A stretch of 64,000 nucleotides of DNA from CAVQHY01 sp963712465 (GTDB lineage: Bacteria; Actinomycetota; Thermoleophilia; Gaiellales; Gaiellaceae): the NCBI GenBank assembly GCA_963712465.1, contig CAVQHY010000007.1, positions 119,517-183,516 of the forward strand, in the 5' to 3' direction. The notes under the pieces were generated by a model, which made no database searches, was not told where the DNA came from, and saw only the letters and a program-made list of their open reading frames with translations. Below, piece after piece: positions 9,190-18,007 of this stretch (its first letter is position 1; each line of letters starts with the position of its first letter). Position numbers and translations under genes: made by a program.

Positions 9190-9510
9190 ATGGCGCGGTA
9201 CCTGATCCAGGGCTCCTATACGGCCGCGGGCGCGAAGGGCATCCTCGCGGAGGGCGGGTCGAAGCGGCGGGCGGCGGTGGACGAGATGGTGAAGGGCCTG
9301 GGCGGCTCGATCGAGAGCTTCTACTTCGCCCTCGGCGACGAGGACGTCTGCGTGATCGTCGAGGCGCCCTCGAACGTGGACGTGGCAGCCGTCAGCCTCG
9401 CCGTCGGCGCCTCGGGCGCGGTGCGGCTCCGGACGACTGCGCTGCTCACGCCCGAGGAGATGGACGAGGCGGCCAAGAAGAGCGTCGCCTACCGACCGCC
9501 GGGCGGGTAA
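9190..9510 (+). CDS. GYD-domain protein
   Basis: A 106-aa protein that begins MARYLIQGSYTAAGAKGI and contains GGSIESFYFALGDEDVCVI. This is the ferredoxin-like alpha/beta layout of the GYD family (PF08734), small proteins of unknown function common in actinobacteria and archaea. A GAAAGG ribosome-binding site lies about 10 bp before the ATG. It is divergent from leuC and nothing in the context identifies a role. Confidence 0.8.
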   Translation: MARYLIQGSYTAAGAKGILAEGGSKRRAAVDEMVKGLGGSIESFYFALGDEDVCVIVEAPSNVDVAAVSLAVGASGAVRLRTTALLTPEEMDEAAKKSVAYRPPGG

Positions 9511-9516
9511 GGCGCG

Positions 9517-10260
9517 TCAGGGCCGCTCGGCGAGGATCCGGACGGGCTCGACGGGGGCGGCAGCGAGGTCGGCGCGGAAGGCGTCGTCGCCCGCCCAGGC
9601 CTCCTTGGGCACGAGCCGGCGCAGGAGTGTGAGCTCGACGGGCGACTCGGCGAACGGGTAGGGATCGATCGAGACGTGCCACGGCCCGCGCGACTCGAGG
9701 CCATATTCGGCGACCTCGCCGGACGTGCCTGCGTCGTGGTCTCTCATGCAGAAGAAGATCGAGAGGCGGTCCCAGAGCTGGAGCAGCCGGTAGCCCTCCC
9801 AGCGCTCGTCGTCGGCGATGCCGAGGGCGGCGATCCGGTCCGGGAAGCCGTCCTCCTGCTCTCTGACGAAGACGTCCACGAGCGCCTGATCGTCCGCGGC
9901 CCGCGACAGGGATAGGCCCGGATCGGTGCCGTAGCGGCCGTTGTAGATGCCCGCGCCGTGCATCGAGAGGAGCAGGCCGGCGTACGGGTCGTGATCGGTG
10001 ACCGCCGCGATCGCCGCCCGGTAGAAGGCCAGGTGGGAGGGCACCTGGACGTCGAGGAAGTTGCGCGGCCGCCCCTCCTCGTCGAGACCGGGCGCGCGCT
10101 CCCAGATCGCCCACCCGTCGTCGTGGCGGCGCGCGACGATCTCGAGCGAACGAAACGGCTCCGGGCGCGGCGACCACGCGCGCACGAACTGGCCGCAGAG
10201 ATCGGCATGGTCGGTCTGGAGCACGATCTGCCACGCGTCGCCGGCATCGCGGACGAACAT
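9517..10260 (-). CDS. DUF3891-family protein
   Basis: A 247-aa soluble protein with the conserved features of DUF3891: an early QTDHADLCGQF, ARRHDDGWAIWE, and LLLSMHGAGIYNGRYG followed by a Trp-rich LLQLWDRLSIFFC. His and Asp residues in these blocks suggest a metal site, but no activity is established for the family. It is convergent with the GYD gene (6 bp apart) and divergent from the GNAT gene (36 bp). Confidence 0.8.
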   Translation of the reverse strand: MFVRDAGDAWQIVLQTDHADLCGQFVRAWSPRPEPFRSLEIVARRHDDGWAIWERAPGLDEEGRPRNFLDVQVPSHLAFYRAAIAAVTDHDPYAGLLLSMHGAGIYNGRYGTDPGLSLSRAADDQALVDVFVREQEDGFPDRIAALGIADDERWEGYRLLQLWDRLSIFFCMRDHDAGTSGEVAEYGLESRGPWHVSIDPYPFAESPVELTLLRRLVPKEAWAGDDAFRADLAAAPVEPVRILAERP

Positions 10261-10296
10261 TGCTCCATTCTGGCATCGCTTCTACGATCTGTCGCA

Positions 10297-10992
10297 ATGG
10301 GTAGTCGAACGCTCGAGTACGCATCGCACGCTCGCCGCCTCGGCACGGGCGTCATGCTCAAGTCAGCGGCGGACACGCTCTGGGGGGCGAAGAGGTTTCT
10401 CGGGCTCCGGGCGGACCTTGCTGAGCTGCCGCAGGTGAAACCCGCCAAGGTGGCCGTAGCGATGGAGCCGCGCGACGTCCGTTCTTTCAGGGGCTTCGAC
10501 GAAGAGTTGCGTCAAACCTCCGGCACCGACCACGCCCAGGTGCTTTTCCGGACCTGGCTGGCCGCCGCCGGCGTTCAGGAGCTCTATGCAGCAGTGGACG
10601 ACGCCGGCGCCCCAGTCTACGTTCAGTGGCTCGTGCGACACCGCGATCAGCACCTTCTCCGGGATGAAGCGCCGAACCGACACCCCGAGCTCCGGCCCGA
10701 CGAGGTGCTGCTCGAGGGCGCTTACACCTTCGTCGCGTTCCGGCGCATGGGGGTCATGGCCGACGGAATGTCACAGCTCCTCCACACGGCCGCGGCCGAG
10801 GGAGCGCGAACGGCATTTACCTATGTGGAGCCCGACAACATCGGCTCGATGCGCGGCTGCGCGAGCGCCGGCTTCGTGCTCGACCATGTGCGCGTCAACT
10901 CCCGCCGGCTCGGCCGGACCGTCAGTACGGTGCGACCGGCTGACGCGACGGAGACCGACAGCTGGCAGGGCGCGGTGGGCCCGGCTGCGTAG
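10297..10992 (+). CDS. GNAT-type acetyltransferase-like protein
   Basis: A 231-aa protein with GNAT-like features in its second half. GMSQLLHTAAAEGA is followed by FTYVEPDNIGSMRGCASAGF, the beta-strand, Asn and Gly-Phe pattern of acetyl-CoA-dependent acyltransferases. The pyrophosphate-binding loop is weak. The first 70 residues are basic and hydrophobic and lack an assignable domain. The ATG at 10297 is chosen because longer in-frame extensions run antisense through the DUF3891 gene. The substrate is unknown. Confidence 0.6.
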   Translation: MGSRTLEYASHARRLGTGVMLKSAADTLWGAKRFLGLRADLAELPQVKPAKVAVAMEPRDVRSFRGFDEELRQTSGTDHAQVLFRTWLAAAGVQELYAAVDDAGAPVYVQWLVRHRDQHLLRDEAPNRHPELRPDEVLLEGAYTFVAFRRMGVMADGMSQLLHTAAAEGARTAFTYVEPDNIGSMRGCASAGFVLDHVRVNSRRLGRTVSTVRPADATETDSWQGAVGPAA

Positions 10993-11021
10993 CGGGCCAA
11001 GCGCGCCATCCGCGTTCTCGG

Positions 11022-11645
11022 CTAGCAAGCATGTGCGCCTGCGAGCTCGGCGAGGTGCGCCAGGACCGCGCTCGCAGTGACAACGTCGGCGTACTTCGTG
11101 TCGAGGTCGTACAGGTTCGCCTCGTGCGCGGCTGGATTGCGGTCGCCGACGGCCTCGCGGGGTATGACGACCCGGTAGCCGTGCTGGAGCGCGTCCACCG
11201 CCGTCGCGCGGACGCAGCCCGACGTCGACGCGCCGGCCACGATCACGGTGTCGCAGCCATGCGTGGCGAGGATCGACGCGAGCCCGGTGCCGAAGAACGC
11301 GGAGGCCCAGCACTTCACGATCACGGCCTCGCCGTCGGTCGGCGCGATGCGCGGGTCGATCTCGATCCAGGGCGAGCCGGCCTCGAGCGCCAGCAGCGCG
11401 GGCACCTTCTCGATGAAGACCGCGGCCGCCTGCTTCGCCGCGTCGTCGAAGGCGACGGTGGTGAAGACGACGGGAACACCCGCGCGGCGCGCTCCGTCGA
11501 GCAGGCTGCGGATCGCCTCGACGACGTCGTCGAGCTCGCAGACGAGCGGCGAGGCAGGGTCGGTGAAGCCGACGTTGACGTCGACGACGACGAGAGCCGG
11601 ACGGCGCCCGAAGCCGACGCGGCCGTGGAATCCCTCGAACTTCAT
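11022..11645 (-). CDS. Isochorismatase-family amidohydrolase, N-carbamoylsarcosine-amidase-like
   Basis: A 207-aa cysteine hydrolase with the triad pattern of the family: Asp in LVVVDVNVGF, Lys in VIVKCWASAFFGT and Cys in GASTSGCVRATA. The SAFFGT and TSGCVRAT blocks are those of N-carbamoylsarcosine amidase and nicotinamidase relatives. It is the last gene of a cluster containing both hydantoinase subunits. This makes cleavage of an N-carbamoyl amino acid (for example N-carbamoylsarcosine to sarcosine, CO2 and ammonia) the most reasonable role. That substrate is inferred from context. Confidence 0.8.
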   Translation of the reverse strand: MKFEGFHGRVGFGRRPALVVVDVNVGFTDPASPLVCELDDVVEAIRSLLDGARRAGVPVVFTTVAFDDAAKQAAAVFIEKVPALLALEAGSPWIEIDPRIAPTDGEAVIVKCWASAFFGTGLASILATHGCDTVIVAGASTSGCVRATAVDALQHGYRVVIPREAVGDRNPAAHEANLYDLDTKYADVVTASAVLAHLAELAGAHAC

Positions 11646-11683
11646 CGGCGCACCACCTCCTCGATCGAGCGAGCCATGCCGCC

Positions 11684-13600
11684 CTACGAGGGCCTCGGAA
11701 TGCCGTCGCCCTCCCTCACCCGCGCCAGAGCGTCCTCGCCCGACTCGAGCGGCGACCAGCGAAGCGGCTTCGCCGGCGTCGGCGGCTCGAGCCCCGTCTC
11801 CTCCTGGCAGCGAGCCAGCACGTCCTCGAGCGGCGGTCCGTAGTCGAACGCCAGCGCATCGCCGCGCTCGGCGCGCTGGCGCGCTCGCTCGACCTCGGTC
11901 CCCCCGGCATCGCCGACGACGACGCCGTACCCCTCCTTCGCAGCCTCAGGGCTGACGAGCCCGAACGCGACGTCGCGCTCGACCGCCTCGACCGGCCGGT
12001 CGAGGCGGTCCTTCCAGCCACCCCCGCCTGCCGTTCGGTAGACGAGCATGTCGCCGGGCTCGACCTCGACGTTGTCGCACTTGGAAGGCAGCACCTGCTC
12101 GGTCCCGTCGGCGCGCACGAGCAGCTTCGAGGAGCGCGCGCCCGGCCGGCCGCCGAGCACTCCCCACGGGCGTGTCAACCAGCGGTCGTCGTGGATCGAG
12201 ACCTCGCCCGGCTCGAGATAGACGTAGCGCTTCTCGACCCCGTTACCGCCGCGATGGAAGCCGGGGCCGCCCGAGTCGGTCACGGTCGTGTAGCCGTCGA
12301 TCCGCAGCGGGTAGTACGCCTCGAGGTACTCGGTCGGGATGTTCTCGAACAGCGGCCACCACGAATGCCCGTCCATCCCGTCGCCGATCGGCCGGCCGGG
12401 AATCCCGCCGTAGAGGATCTCCATCGAGTAGAAGAACTCTCCCCGGCCGTCCCAGCCCGAGTAGAGCATGTACGGGCTCGTGCCGTAGCCCGACGCGGTG
12501 TTCAGCTCGGGCGCGTTCTTGCAGAGCGCGCCGCCGAGCACGTCGAACAGCCGCGCGAGCGCGTGCGTGCGGCAGCCGAGCGCCGACGGGAAGCGTGGGT
12601 TGAGCAGGCTCCCCTTCGGCATGACGACGTGCAGGAGCGGGTAGAAGCCGTCGTTGAAGAGAATCTGGGGATCGTTGACCATGATCAGGTAGATCCCGAT
12701 GAACATCTTGAACATGCCCTCGGAGAGATAGAAGTTGATCGGGCCGAGGGCCTGCGGGTCGGTGCCCGACCAGTCGAAGAAGGCGTGGTCGCCTTCCCGC
12801 CAGATCGTCAGCTGCATCCTGAACGGGCCGTTGCCGAGGCCGTCGTCGTCGACGTAGTCGACGAACGTCTGCGGCTCCTCGGGGATCGCGACGCTGATCA
12901 GGAAGCGCATCGCCTCGTACGTGCGGTCGAGCAGCGCCTGCAGCCCGGCGAGATACGTGTCCTTGCCGAAGCGGTCGCAGAGCTCGATCACGCGCTTCTC
13001 GCCCGCACGGCAGCCGGCGACGATCGCGAAGAGGTCGGCCCGGTTCATCTCGGGCAGGCGGACGTTGTTGAAGATCAGCCTGAGGACGTCCTCCTGCGGC
13101 TCTCCGCGCTCGATGATCTTGAGCGGCGGGATGATGATCCCCTCCTCGAAGATCGTCCTCGCTCCGGTCGGGAGCGAGCCGGGGAGCGGCCCGCCCGCGT
13201 CCATCTGGTGGCCGAACTGCGACGACCAGCCGACCAGCTCGTCGTCGTAGAAGATCGGGACGAGGACGAGCCAGTCGTTCGTGTGCGAGATCGAGGCCGA
13301 GCACTTGAACGGGTCGGACGTGAGGATGACGTCGCCCGGGTAGATCCCCCGGTCCCACTCCTCCATCATCTCGTTGATGTAGGCGCCGAACTGGCCGACG
13401 ACCATGCGCCCGCGCGGGTCGGTGATCATCGGGAACTCGTCGTGCTGCTCCCGGATCACGGGGCTCATCGCCGAGCGAAACAGCACGGCGTCCATCTCGA
13501 AGCGCGCGCTCTTCAGCGCGCCCTCGATGATGTCCAGGGTGACCGGGTCGATCTCGAGGTCGGGGATCTCGGCGATCCGGAGCTCTTCGGTGATGGCCAT
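11684..13600 (-). CDS. hyuB: Hydantoinase B / oxoprolinase family subunit
   Basis: A 638-aa HyuB-type subunit. Recognisable blocks are the early DPVTLDIIEGALKSARFEMD, GDVILTSDPF near residue 90, the segment around TNDWLVLVPIF, GSLLNPRFPSALGCRTHA, and the C-terminal GGGGWKDRLDRP. With HyuA it forms the two-subunit ATP-dependent enzyme family that opens cyclic amides (5-oxoproline, hydantoin, N-methylhydantoin) and includes acetone carboxylases. It lies 11 bp downstream of hyuA and 38 bp upstream of the carbamoylsarcosine-amidase-like gene. The specific substrate cannot be fixed from sequence. Confidence 0.9.
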   Translation of the reverse strand: MAITEELRIAEIPDLEIDPVTLDIIEGALKSARFEMDAVLFRSAMSPVIREQHDEFPMITDPRGRMVVGQFGAYINEMMEEWDRGIYPGDVILTSDPFKCSASISHTNDWLVLVPIFYDDELVGWSSQFGHQMDAGGPLPGSLPTGARTIFEEGIIIPPLKIIERGEPQEDVLRLIFNNVRLPEMNRADLFAIVAGCRAGEKRVIELCDRFGKDTYLAGLQALLDRTYEAMRFLISVAIPEEPQTFVDYVDDDGLGNGPFRMQLTIWREGDHAFFDWSGTDPQALGPINFYLSEGMFKMFIGIYLIMVNDPQILFNDGFYPLLHVVMPKGSLLNPRFPSALGCRTHALARLFDVLGGALCKNAPELNTASGYGTSPYMLYSGWDGRGEFFYSMEILYGGIPGRPIGDGMDGHSWWPLFENIPTEYLEAYYPLRIDGYTTVTDSGGPGFHRGGNGVEKRYVYLEPGEVSIHDDRWLTRPWGVLGGRPGARSSKLLVRADGTEQVLPSKCDNVEVEPGDMLVYRTAGGGGWKDRLDRPVEAVERDVAFGLVSPEAAKEGYGVVVGDAGGTEVERARQRAERGDALAFDYGPPLEDVLARCQEETGLEPPTPAKPLRWSPLESGEDALARVREGDGIPRPS

Positions 13601-13611
13601 CGCGCTCTCCC

Positions 13612-15672
13612 TCAGCTCTTCGGGTTGATCAGGATGTTGAAGTTCACGTCGACCTCGGCCGCGTAGCCGGGCAGGACGACGGTGGTGGCGTCGAACTCGG
13701 TCACGATCGCCGGGCCGTCGAAGCGCATCCCGGGCGCGAGCCTCGCGCGGTCGTAGATCCTCGTCGGCACGCGCTCGCCCTCGAAGACGATCTCGTGCTC
13801 CTCGGCCAGGGCCGCCGCCGCGTCCTCCCGGCCGAGCTCGCCGACCGGCAGCTCCGGCTTGGGCACCGCGCCGAAGCCGATCGCGCGGAGGTTGACGATC
13901 TCGACCCGGGTGTCGTGCATGCGAAAGCCGTACAGCTGCTCGTGGAGGCCGTTGAAGCGCTCCTCGAGGTCGGCGAGCCCCCCGCTTCGCACCTCGTCAG
14001 GGTCGATCGCCACGGGAATCTCGTACCCCTGCCCCCGGTAGCGCATGTCCGCGGCGTAGGAGACGCTTCGCGCCTCCTCGGCGATCCCCTCGCCGTCGAG
14101 CCAGCGGACGGCTCGTCCGCCGAGCTCGTCGAGGATGCCGCCGACCTCGGCGGGATCCGCCTCGTCGAGGATGCGGATGTAGGTGCGCGCGAACTCGTCG
14201 CGAAAGTCGGCGACGAGGTCGCCGATCGCGCAGAGGAGGCCGGGAGCGGGCGGCACCAGCACCGGGAACGAGCCCATGATCTTCGCGACCGCGTTCGCGT
14301 GCAGCGGCCCGGCCCCGCCGTACGCGACGAGCGCGAACTCGCGCGGGTCGTGTCCGCGCTGGACCGAGACGAGCCGCAGCGCGCCGGCCATGTTCTCGTT
14401 CACGATCGCGAGGATCCCCTCGGCGGCCGCCTCGACCGAGTCGAGGCCCATGGCATCGGCGACGGTCTGAACCGCGGCTCGCGCGGCGTCGACGTCGAGC
14501 TCCATCTCGCCGCCCAGAAGGCGCGGTGGCAGGTGGCCGAGGACGACGTTCGCGTCGGTGACGGTCGGCTCCTCGCCGCCTCTCCCGTATGCGGCGGGGC
14601 CCGGGTCGGCGCCTGCGGACTGCGGCCCGACGCGCAGCGCCTTCGTGAGCTGCGGAACATGGGCGATCGAGCCTCCGCCCGCTCCGACCGTGTGGACGTT
14701 GACGGAGGGGACCTTGATCCGGAAGTGGCTGATCGACGTCTCGCGGCCGATCGTCGGCTGGCCGTTCTGGCAGAGGGCGACGTCGGTCGACGTGCCGCCC
14801 ATGTCGAACGTGAGGATGTCGTCGTACCCCGCCTTGCGGGCCACGAAGAGTGCGCCGGCGACGCCACCGGACGGACCGGAGAGGATGCCGTAGATCGGGT
14901 TTCGAGCCGCCTCCTTCGTCGTCATCAGGCCGGCGTCGGAGCGGAGGAGGTTGACCTCGGCCTTCGCCCCGATCTCCGTGAGCGACCGCTGGAGCTGCTC
15001 GACGTAGGTGGCGACGCGCGGCCGGACGTAGGAGTTCATGCACGCCGTCAGGGTGCGCTCGTACTCCCGAAACTCGGGGAGCACCTCCGACGAGAGCGTC
15101 ACCGGGAACCCCGGGTAGAGGCGCTCGACGATCGCGCCGATCTGCTCCTCGTGCTTCGGCGAGACGTAGGAGTTGATCAGGCCGACCGTGAGCGACTCGA
15201 CCCCTGATTCGACCAGGTCGCGGACGATCTCCTCGACCTGCTGCTCGTCGACGGCGACGATCGTGTTCCCGCGCGCGTCCATCCGCTCCACGGCCTCGCG
15301 CGTGTCGGCCAGCGACGCCGGAGGATCCGGCTTGATCATGATGATCCAGCCCGCGAGCGGCCCGGGGGTCTGCGAGCGCGCGAGGTGGAGGATCTGCTTG
15401 AAGCCCTGCGTCGTGATCAGGCCGACGCGGGCACCCTTGGACTCGAGCACCGCGTTCGTGGCGACCGTCGTGCCGTGGAGGATGTTCTTGCAGTCGGCGG
15501 CCTCGATGCCCGCCTCCTGGCAGATGCGGCCGACGCCGGCGAGGACTCCCTCGGACGGATCCGCGGGAGTCGAAGGCGTCTTGACGCGATACTGCGCGCC
15601 GCCGTTCGAGTCGCTCACGAGGAAGAGGTCGGTGAACGTTCCGCCGACGTCGACCCCCAGCCTGTACGCCAT
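13612..15672 (-). CDS. hyuA: Hydantoinase A / oxoprolinase family subunit
   Basis: A 686-aa HyuA-type ATPase subunit. The actin-fold phosphate-binding motif RLGVDVGGTFTDLFLV is at the N-terminus, with GTTVATNAVLESKGARVGLITT at about residue 65. ILTFDMGGTSTDVALC and a second Gly-rich stretch HTVGAGGGSIAHV lie further on. It phosphorylates or activates the cyclic amide for the B subunit, by analogy with characterised family members. An AGGAAAG ribosome-binding site precedes the ATG. It follows the HMG-CoA-lyase-like gene by 15 bp. Confidence 0.9.
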   Translation of the reverse strand: MAYRLGVDVGGTFTDLFLVSDSNGGAQYRVKTPSTPADPSEGVLAGVGRICQEAGIEAADCKNILHGTTVATNAVLESKGARVGLITTQGFKQILHLARSQTPGPLAGWIIMIKPDPPASLADTREAVERMDARGNTIVAVDEQQVEEIVRDLVESGVESLTVGLINSYVSPKHEEQIGAIVERLYPGFPVTLSSEVLPEFREYERTLTACMNSYVRPRVATYVEQLQRSLTEIGAKAEVNLLRSDAGLMTTKEAARNPIYGILSGPSGGVAGALFVARKAGYDDILTFDMGGTSTDVALCQNGQPTIGRETSISHFRIKVPSVNVHTVGAGGGSIAHVPQLTKALRVGPQSAGADPGPAAYGRGGEEPTVTDANVVLGHLPPRLLGGEMELDVDAARAAVQTVADAMGLDSVEAAAEGILAIVNENMAGALRLVSVQRGHDPREFALVAYGGAGPLHANAVAKIMGSFPVLVPPAPGLLCAIGDLVADFRDEFARTYIRILDEADPAEVGGILDELGGRAVRWLDGEGIAEEARSVSYAADMRYRGQGYEIPVAIDPDEVRSGGLADLEERFNGLHEQLYGFRMHDTRVEIVNLRAIGFGAVPKPELPVGELGREDAAAALAEEHEIVFEGERVPTRIYDRARLAPGMRFDGPAIVTEFDATTVVLPGYAAEVDVNFNILINPKS

Positions 15673-15687
15673 GTGTGTCTTCCTTTC

Positions 15688-16581
15688 CTAGCCGGCGACC
15701 GGCGCGAACGTGCCGGCACGGTAGACCATTCCCTCGAGCTGACGCTCGAGCACGCCCTCGAGCCATTCGGCGACGACGATCAGCTCGTCGAGCTCGATAC
15801 CCGTCTCGACCCCCTCGCCGTGCAGCAGGTACACGAGATCCTCGGTGCAGACGTTTCCCGTGGCCCGGGGCGCGAACGGGCACCCTCCCACGCCTCCAAC
15901 CGAGGCGTCGAACACGGTCGCGCCGGCCTCGAGCGCGGCGAACGCATTGGCGAAGCCGGTATTGCGCGTGTTGTGGAGATGAACGCCCACGGGGCGGCCG
16001 AGCTTCACGCCCTCGGAGACGAGGTGTCGCACCTGGCGCGGAACGCCGACCCCGACCGTGTCGGCGAACACGATCTCGTCCGCGTCCGCCGCGACGAGGC
16101 GGGCCGCGAGGTCGAGCACCCGGCCGGGGTCGATTGCGCCCTCGAACGGGCACCCGAACGCCGTCCCGATCGTCACCGTGGCGCGGATCCCGTCCGCGTG
16201 CGCGCGTCCGACGATGCGCTCGGCCGAGGCGGCCGACTCGGCCACCGCCGCGCCCGCGTTTCGCTGATTGAACTCCTCGCTGGCCGCGAAGGCGAAGTGC
16301 GCCTCGTCGAGCCCGGTCGCGACGAGCCGGTCGTAGCCCCTGTCGTTGAGGGCGAGGCCGGCGTACACCGCGCCCTCTCGGCGCTCGATCGCGGCGACCA
16401 CGTCCTCCGCCCCGGCCATCTGCGGCACGCGGGCGGGGTTGACGAAGCTGCACGCCTCGATGCGAGGCACGCCCGCGCCCGCGAGACGGTTGACGAGCTC
16501 GGCGCGGGTCGAGGGGTCGAGGATCTTCGCGTCGTTCTGGAGGCCGTCCCGCGGCGCGACGTCGCAGATCGTCACCCTCAC
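15688..16581 (-). CDS. HMG-CoA lyase-like TIM-barrel aldolase
   Basis: A protein of about 297 aa of the HMGL/DRE-TIM family. Hallmarks are VTICDVAPRDGLQN, an IEACSFVNP block, FADTVGVGVP, the HLHNTRNTG His motif and a GGVGGCPFAPRATGN loop with the lyase-type Cys. It would cleave a 3-hydroxy-3-methylglutaryl-CoA-like thioester. The GTG at 16581 is preferred because a Gly-rich AGGGGG site precedes it by about 7 nt and the family normally starts just before VTICD. The upstream ATG at 16608 lacks a ribosome site and touches the repeat region. Confidence 0.85.
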   Translation of the reverse strand: MRVTICDVAPRDGLQNDAKILDPSTRAELVNRLAGAGVPRIEACSFVNPARVPQMAGAEDVVAAIERREGAVYAGLALNDRGYDRLVATGLDEAHFAFAASEEFNQRNAGAAVAESAASAERIVGRAHADGIRATVTIGTAFGCPFEGAIDPGRVLDLAARLVAADADEIVFADTVGVGVPRQVRHLVSEGVKLGRPVGVHLHNTRNTGFANAFAALEAGATVFDASVGGVGGCPFAPRATGNVCTEDLVYLLHGEGVETGIELDELIVVAEWLEGVLERQLEGMVYRAGTFAPVAG

Positions 16582-16610
16582 GGCCCGCCCCCTGTCTCGA
16601 TGAGCCATGG

Positions 16611-16707
16611 CCCGGGGACAGGCCCCTCGACATGGATGGTGACGTTCGCTGAGCACCCCCTGAGCCCCCAGGACATGTCCCGGGGACAGGCGAGGGGACA
16701 GGTCCCG
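16611..16707. repeat. ggggacagg repeat cluster with near-palindromes
   Basis: The 13-mer cccggggacaggc occurs directly repeated at 16611-16623 and 16679-16691. A third ggggacaggtcccg copy lies at 16694-16707. Around 16676-16688 the sequence tgtcccggggaca is almost self-complementary. The cluster lies between the CoA-transferase and HMG-CoA-lyase genes of one minus-strand cluster. It has the look of a REP-like intergenic element. It could also be a processing or attenuation site within the transcript. Confidence 0.5.
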
Positions 16708-16756
16708 TGGGGGCCGGCCCTTCGCCGAGCGAGGCCACCGCTGACCACCGCCGGCC

Positions 16757-18007
16757 TCACAGGACGCCTTCCGCGCGGAGCGCGGCGATCTCCTCGTCGG
16801 AGAGGCCGAGCAGACCGCCGTAGACCTGGCCGTTGTGGCTCCCCTCGTCCCAGGTGGCCGACCAGCGGACGGCTCCCGGCGTACGGGTCAGCTTCGGCAC
16901 GATCCCGGGACCGATGTACTCGCCGAACTCGGGATCCACGTGCTTCACGAGCATCTCCCGCGCCTGGTACTGAGGGTCCTCGAAGATGTCCGCGATCGTG
17001 TAGATCGGGCCGCAGATGACCCCGGCCTCGTTCAGGATCTCGTCGATCTCGCGCGCGGTGTGAGACCGCGCCCAGTCGGCGACGATCCCCTCGATCTCGT
17101 CCTGGCTCTCCCCGCGGGCGAGGTGGGTCGCGAACCGCGGATCGTCGGCGAGCTCGGGCCGGCCGATCGCCTCGCACAGCCGGCGGAACACCTTGTTCGC
17201 GTTCGCCGCGATCACCATCCACTTGTCGTCGGACGACCTGAAGATGTTCGACGGTGCGATCCCCTTCAGGTTCGTGCCCTGCGGCCCGCGGACGATCCCG
17301 AGGCGGTCGTACTCGGGCACCGCGCTCTCGAGCAGCGCGAACGCCGACTCCATCAACGAGACGTCGACGACCTGGCCGAGCCCCCCGCCGAGGGCATCGC
17401 GCCAGTAGAGCGCGGCGAGGATCCCCTGGGCGGCGAACATCCCCGCGAGCGAGTCGCCGAGCGAGATGTGCATGCGCGGCGGCGGCTGATCCGGAAACCC
17501 GTTGATGTGGCGAATCCCGCCCATCGCTTCCGAGACCGAGGCAAAACCCGCGCGCTTCGCGTACGGCCCCGTCTGTCCGTAGCCGGACACGCGGGCGAGG
17601 ATGATCTTCGGGTTCGTCTCCGACAGACGCTCGTAGCCGAGGTTCCACTTCTCGAGCGTGCCCGGGCGAAAGTTCTCGACGACGACGTCGGAGCGCTCGA
17701 CGAGCCGGAGGAGGAGCTCCTGCCCGCGCTCGTGGCGAAGGTTGAGGGTCACGCATTTCTTGTTGCGCGACTGGACGGGCCACCAGAGCGACCGCCCCTC
17801 GTAGCGGGCCTTGCCCCAGTCGCGGATCGGATCCGGCTGGCCCGGCGGCTCGACCTTGATGATCTCGGCGCCGAGGTCGCCGAGGAGCCGCCCCGTGAAC
17901 GGCCCCGCGAGGAGCTGGCCGAGCTCGACAATCCTCACGCCGGCGAGCGGTCCGGGCCCGCCGCGCTCGCGGGCGTCGACGTCAGCTGCGATGGCGGATT
18001 CCGTCAT
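16757..18007 (-). CDS. Family III CoA-transferase (CaiB/BaiF type)
   Basis: A 416-aa protein starting GPLAGVRIVELGQLLAGPF, followed by LGDLGAEIIKVEPP and SRNKKCVTLNLR. These N-terminal blocks define family III CoA-transferases. The catalytic Asp is expected in the SLGDSLAGMFAAQG segment. It would move CoA between an acyl-CoA and a free acid, feeding the adjacent HMG-CoA-lyase-like enzyme. Its start overlaps the end of the GntR regulator gene by 26 bp, so the two are probably co-transcribed. Confidence 0.88.
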   Translation of the reverse strand: MTESAIAADVDARERGGPGPLAGVRIVELGQLLAGPFTGRLLGDLGAEIIKVEPPGQPDPIRDWGKARYEGRSLWWPVQSRNKKCVTLNLRHERGQELLLRLVERSDVVVENFRPGTLEKWNLGYERLSETNPKIILARVSGYGQTGPYAKRAGFASVSEAMGGIRHINGFPDQPPPRMHISLGDSLAGMFAAQGILAALYWRDALGGGLGQVVDVSLMESAFALLESAVPEYDRLGIVRGPQGTNLKGIAPSNIFRSSDDKWMVIAANANKVFRRLCEAIGRPELADDPRFATHLARGESQDEIEGIVADWARSHTAREIDEILNEAGVICGPIYTIADIFEDPQYQAREMLVKHVDPEFGEYIGPGIVPKLTRTPGAVRWSATWDEGSHNGQVYGGLLGLSDEEIAALRAEGVL

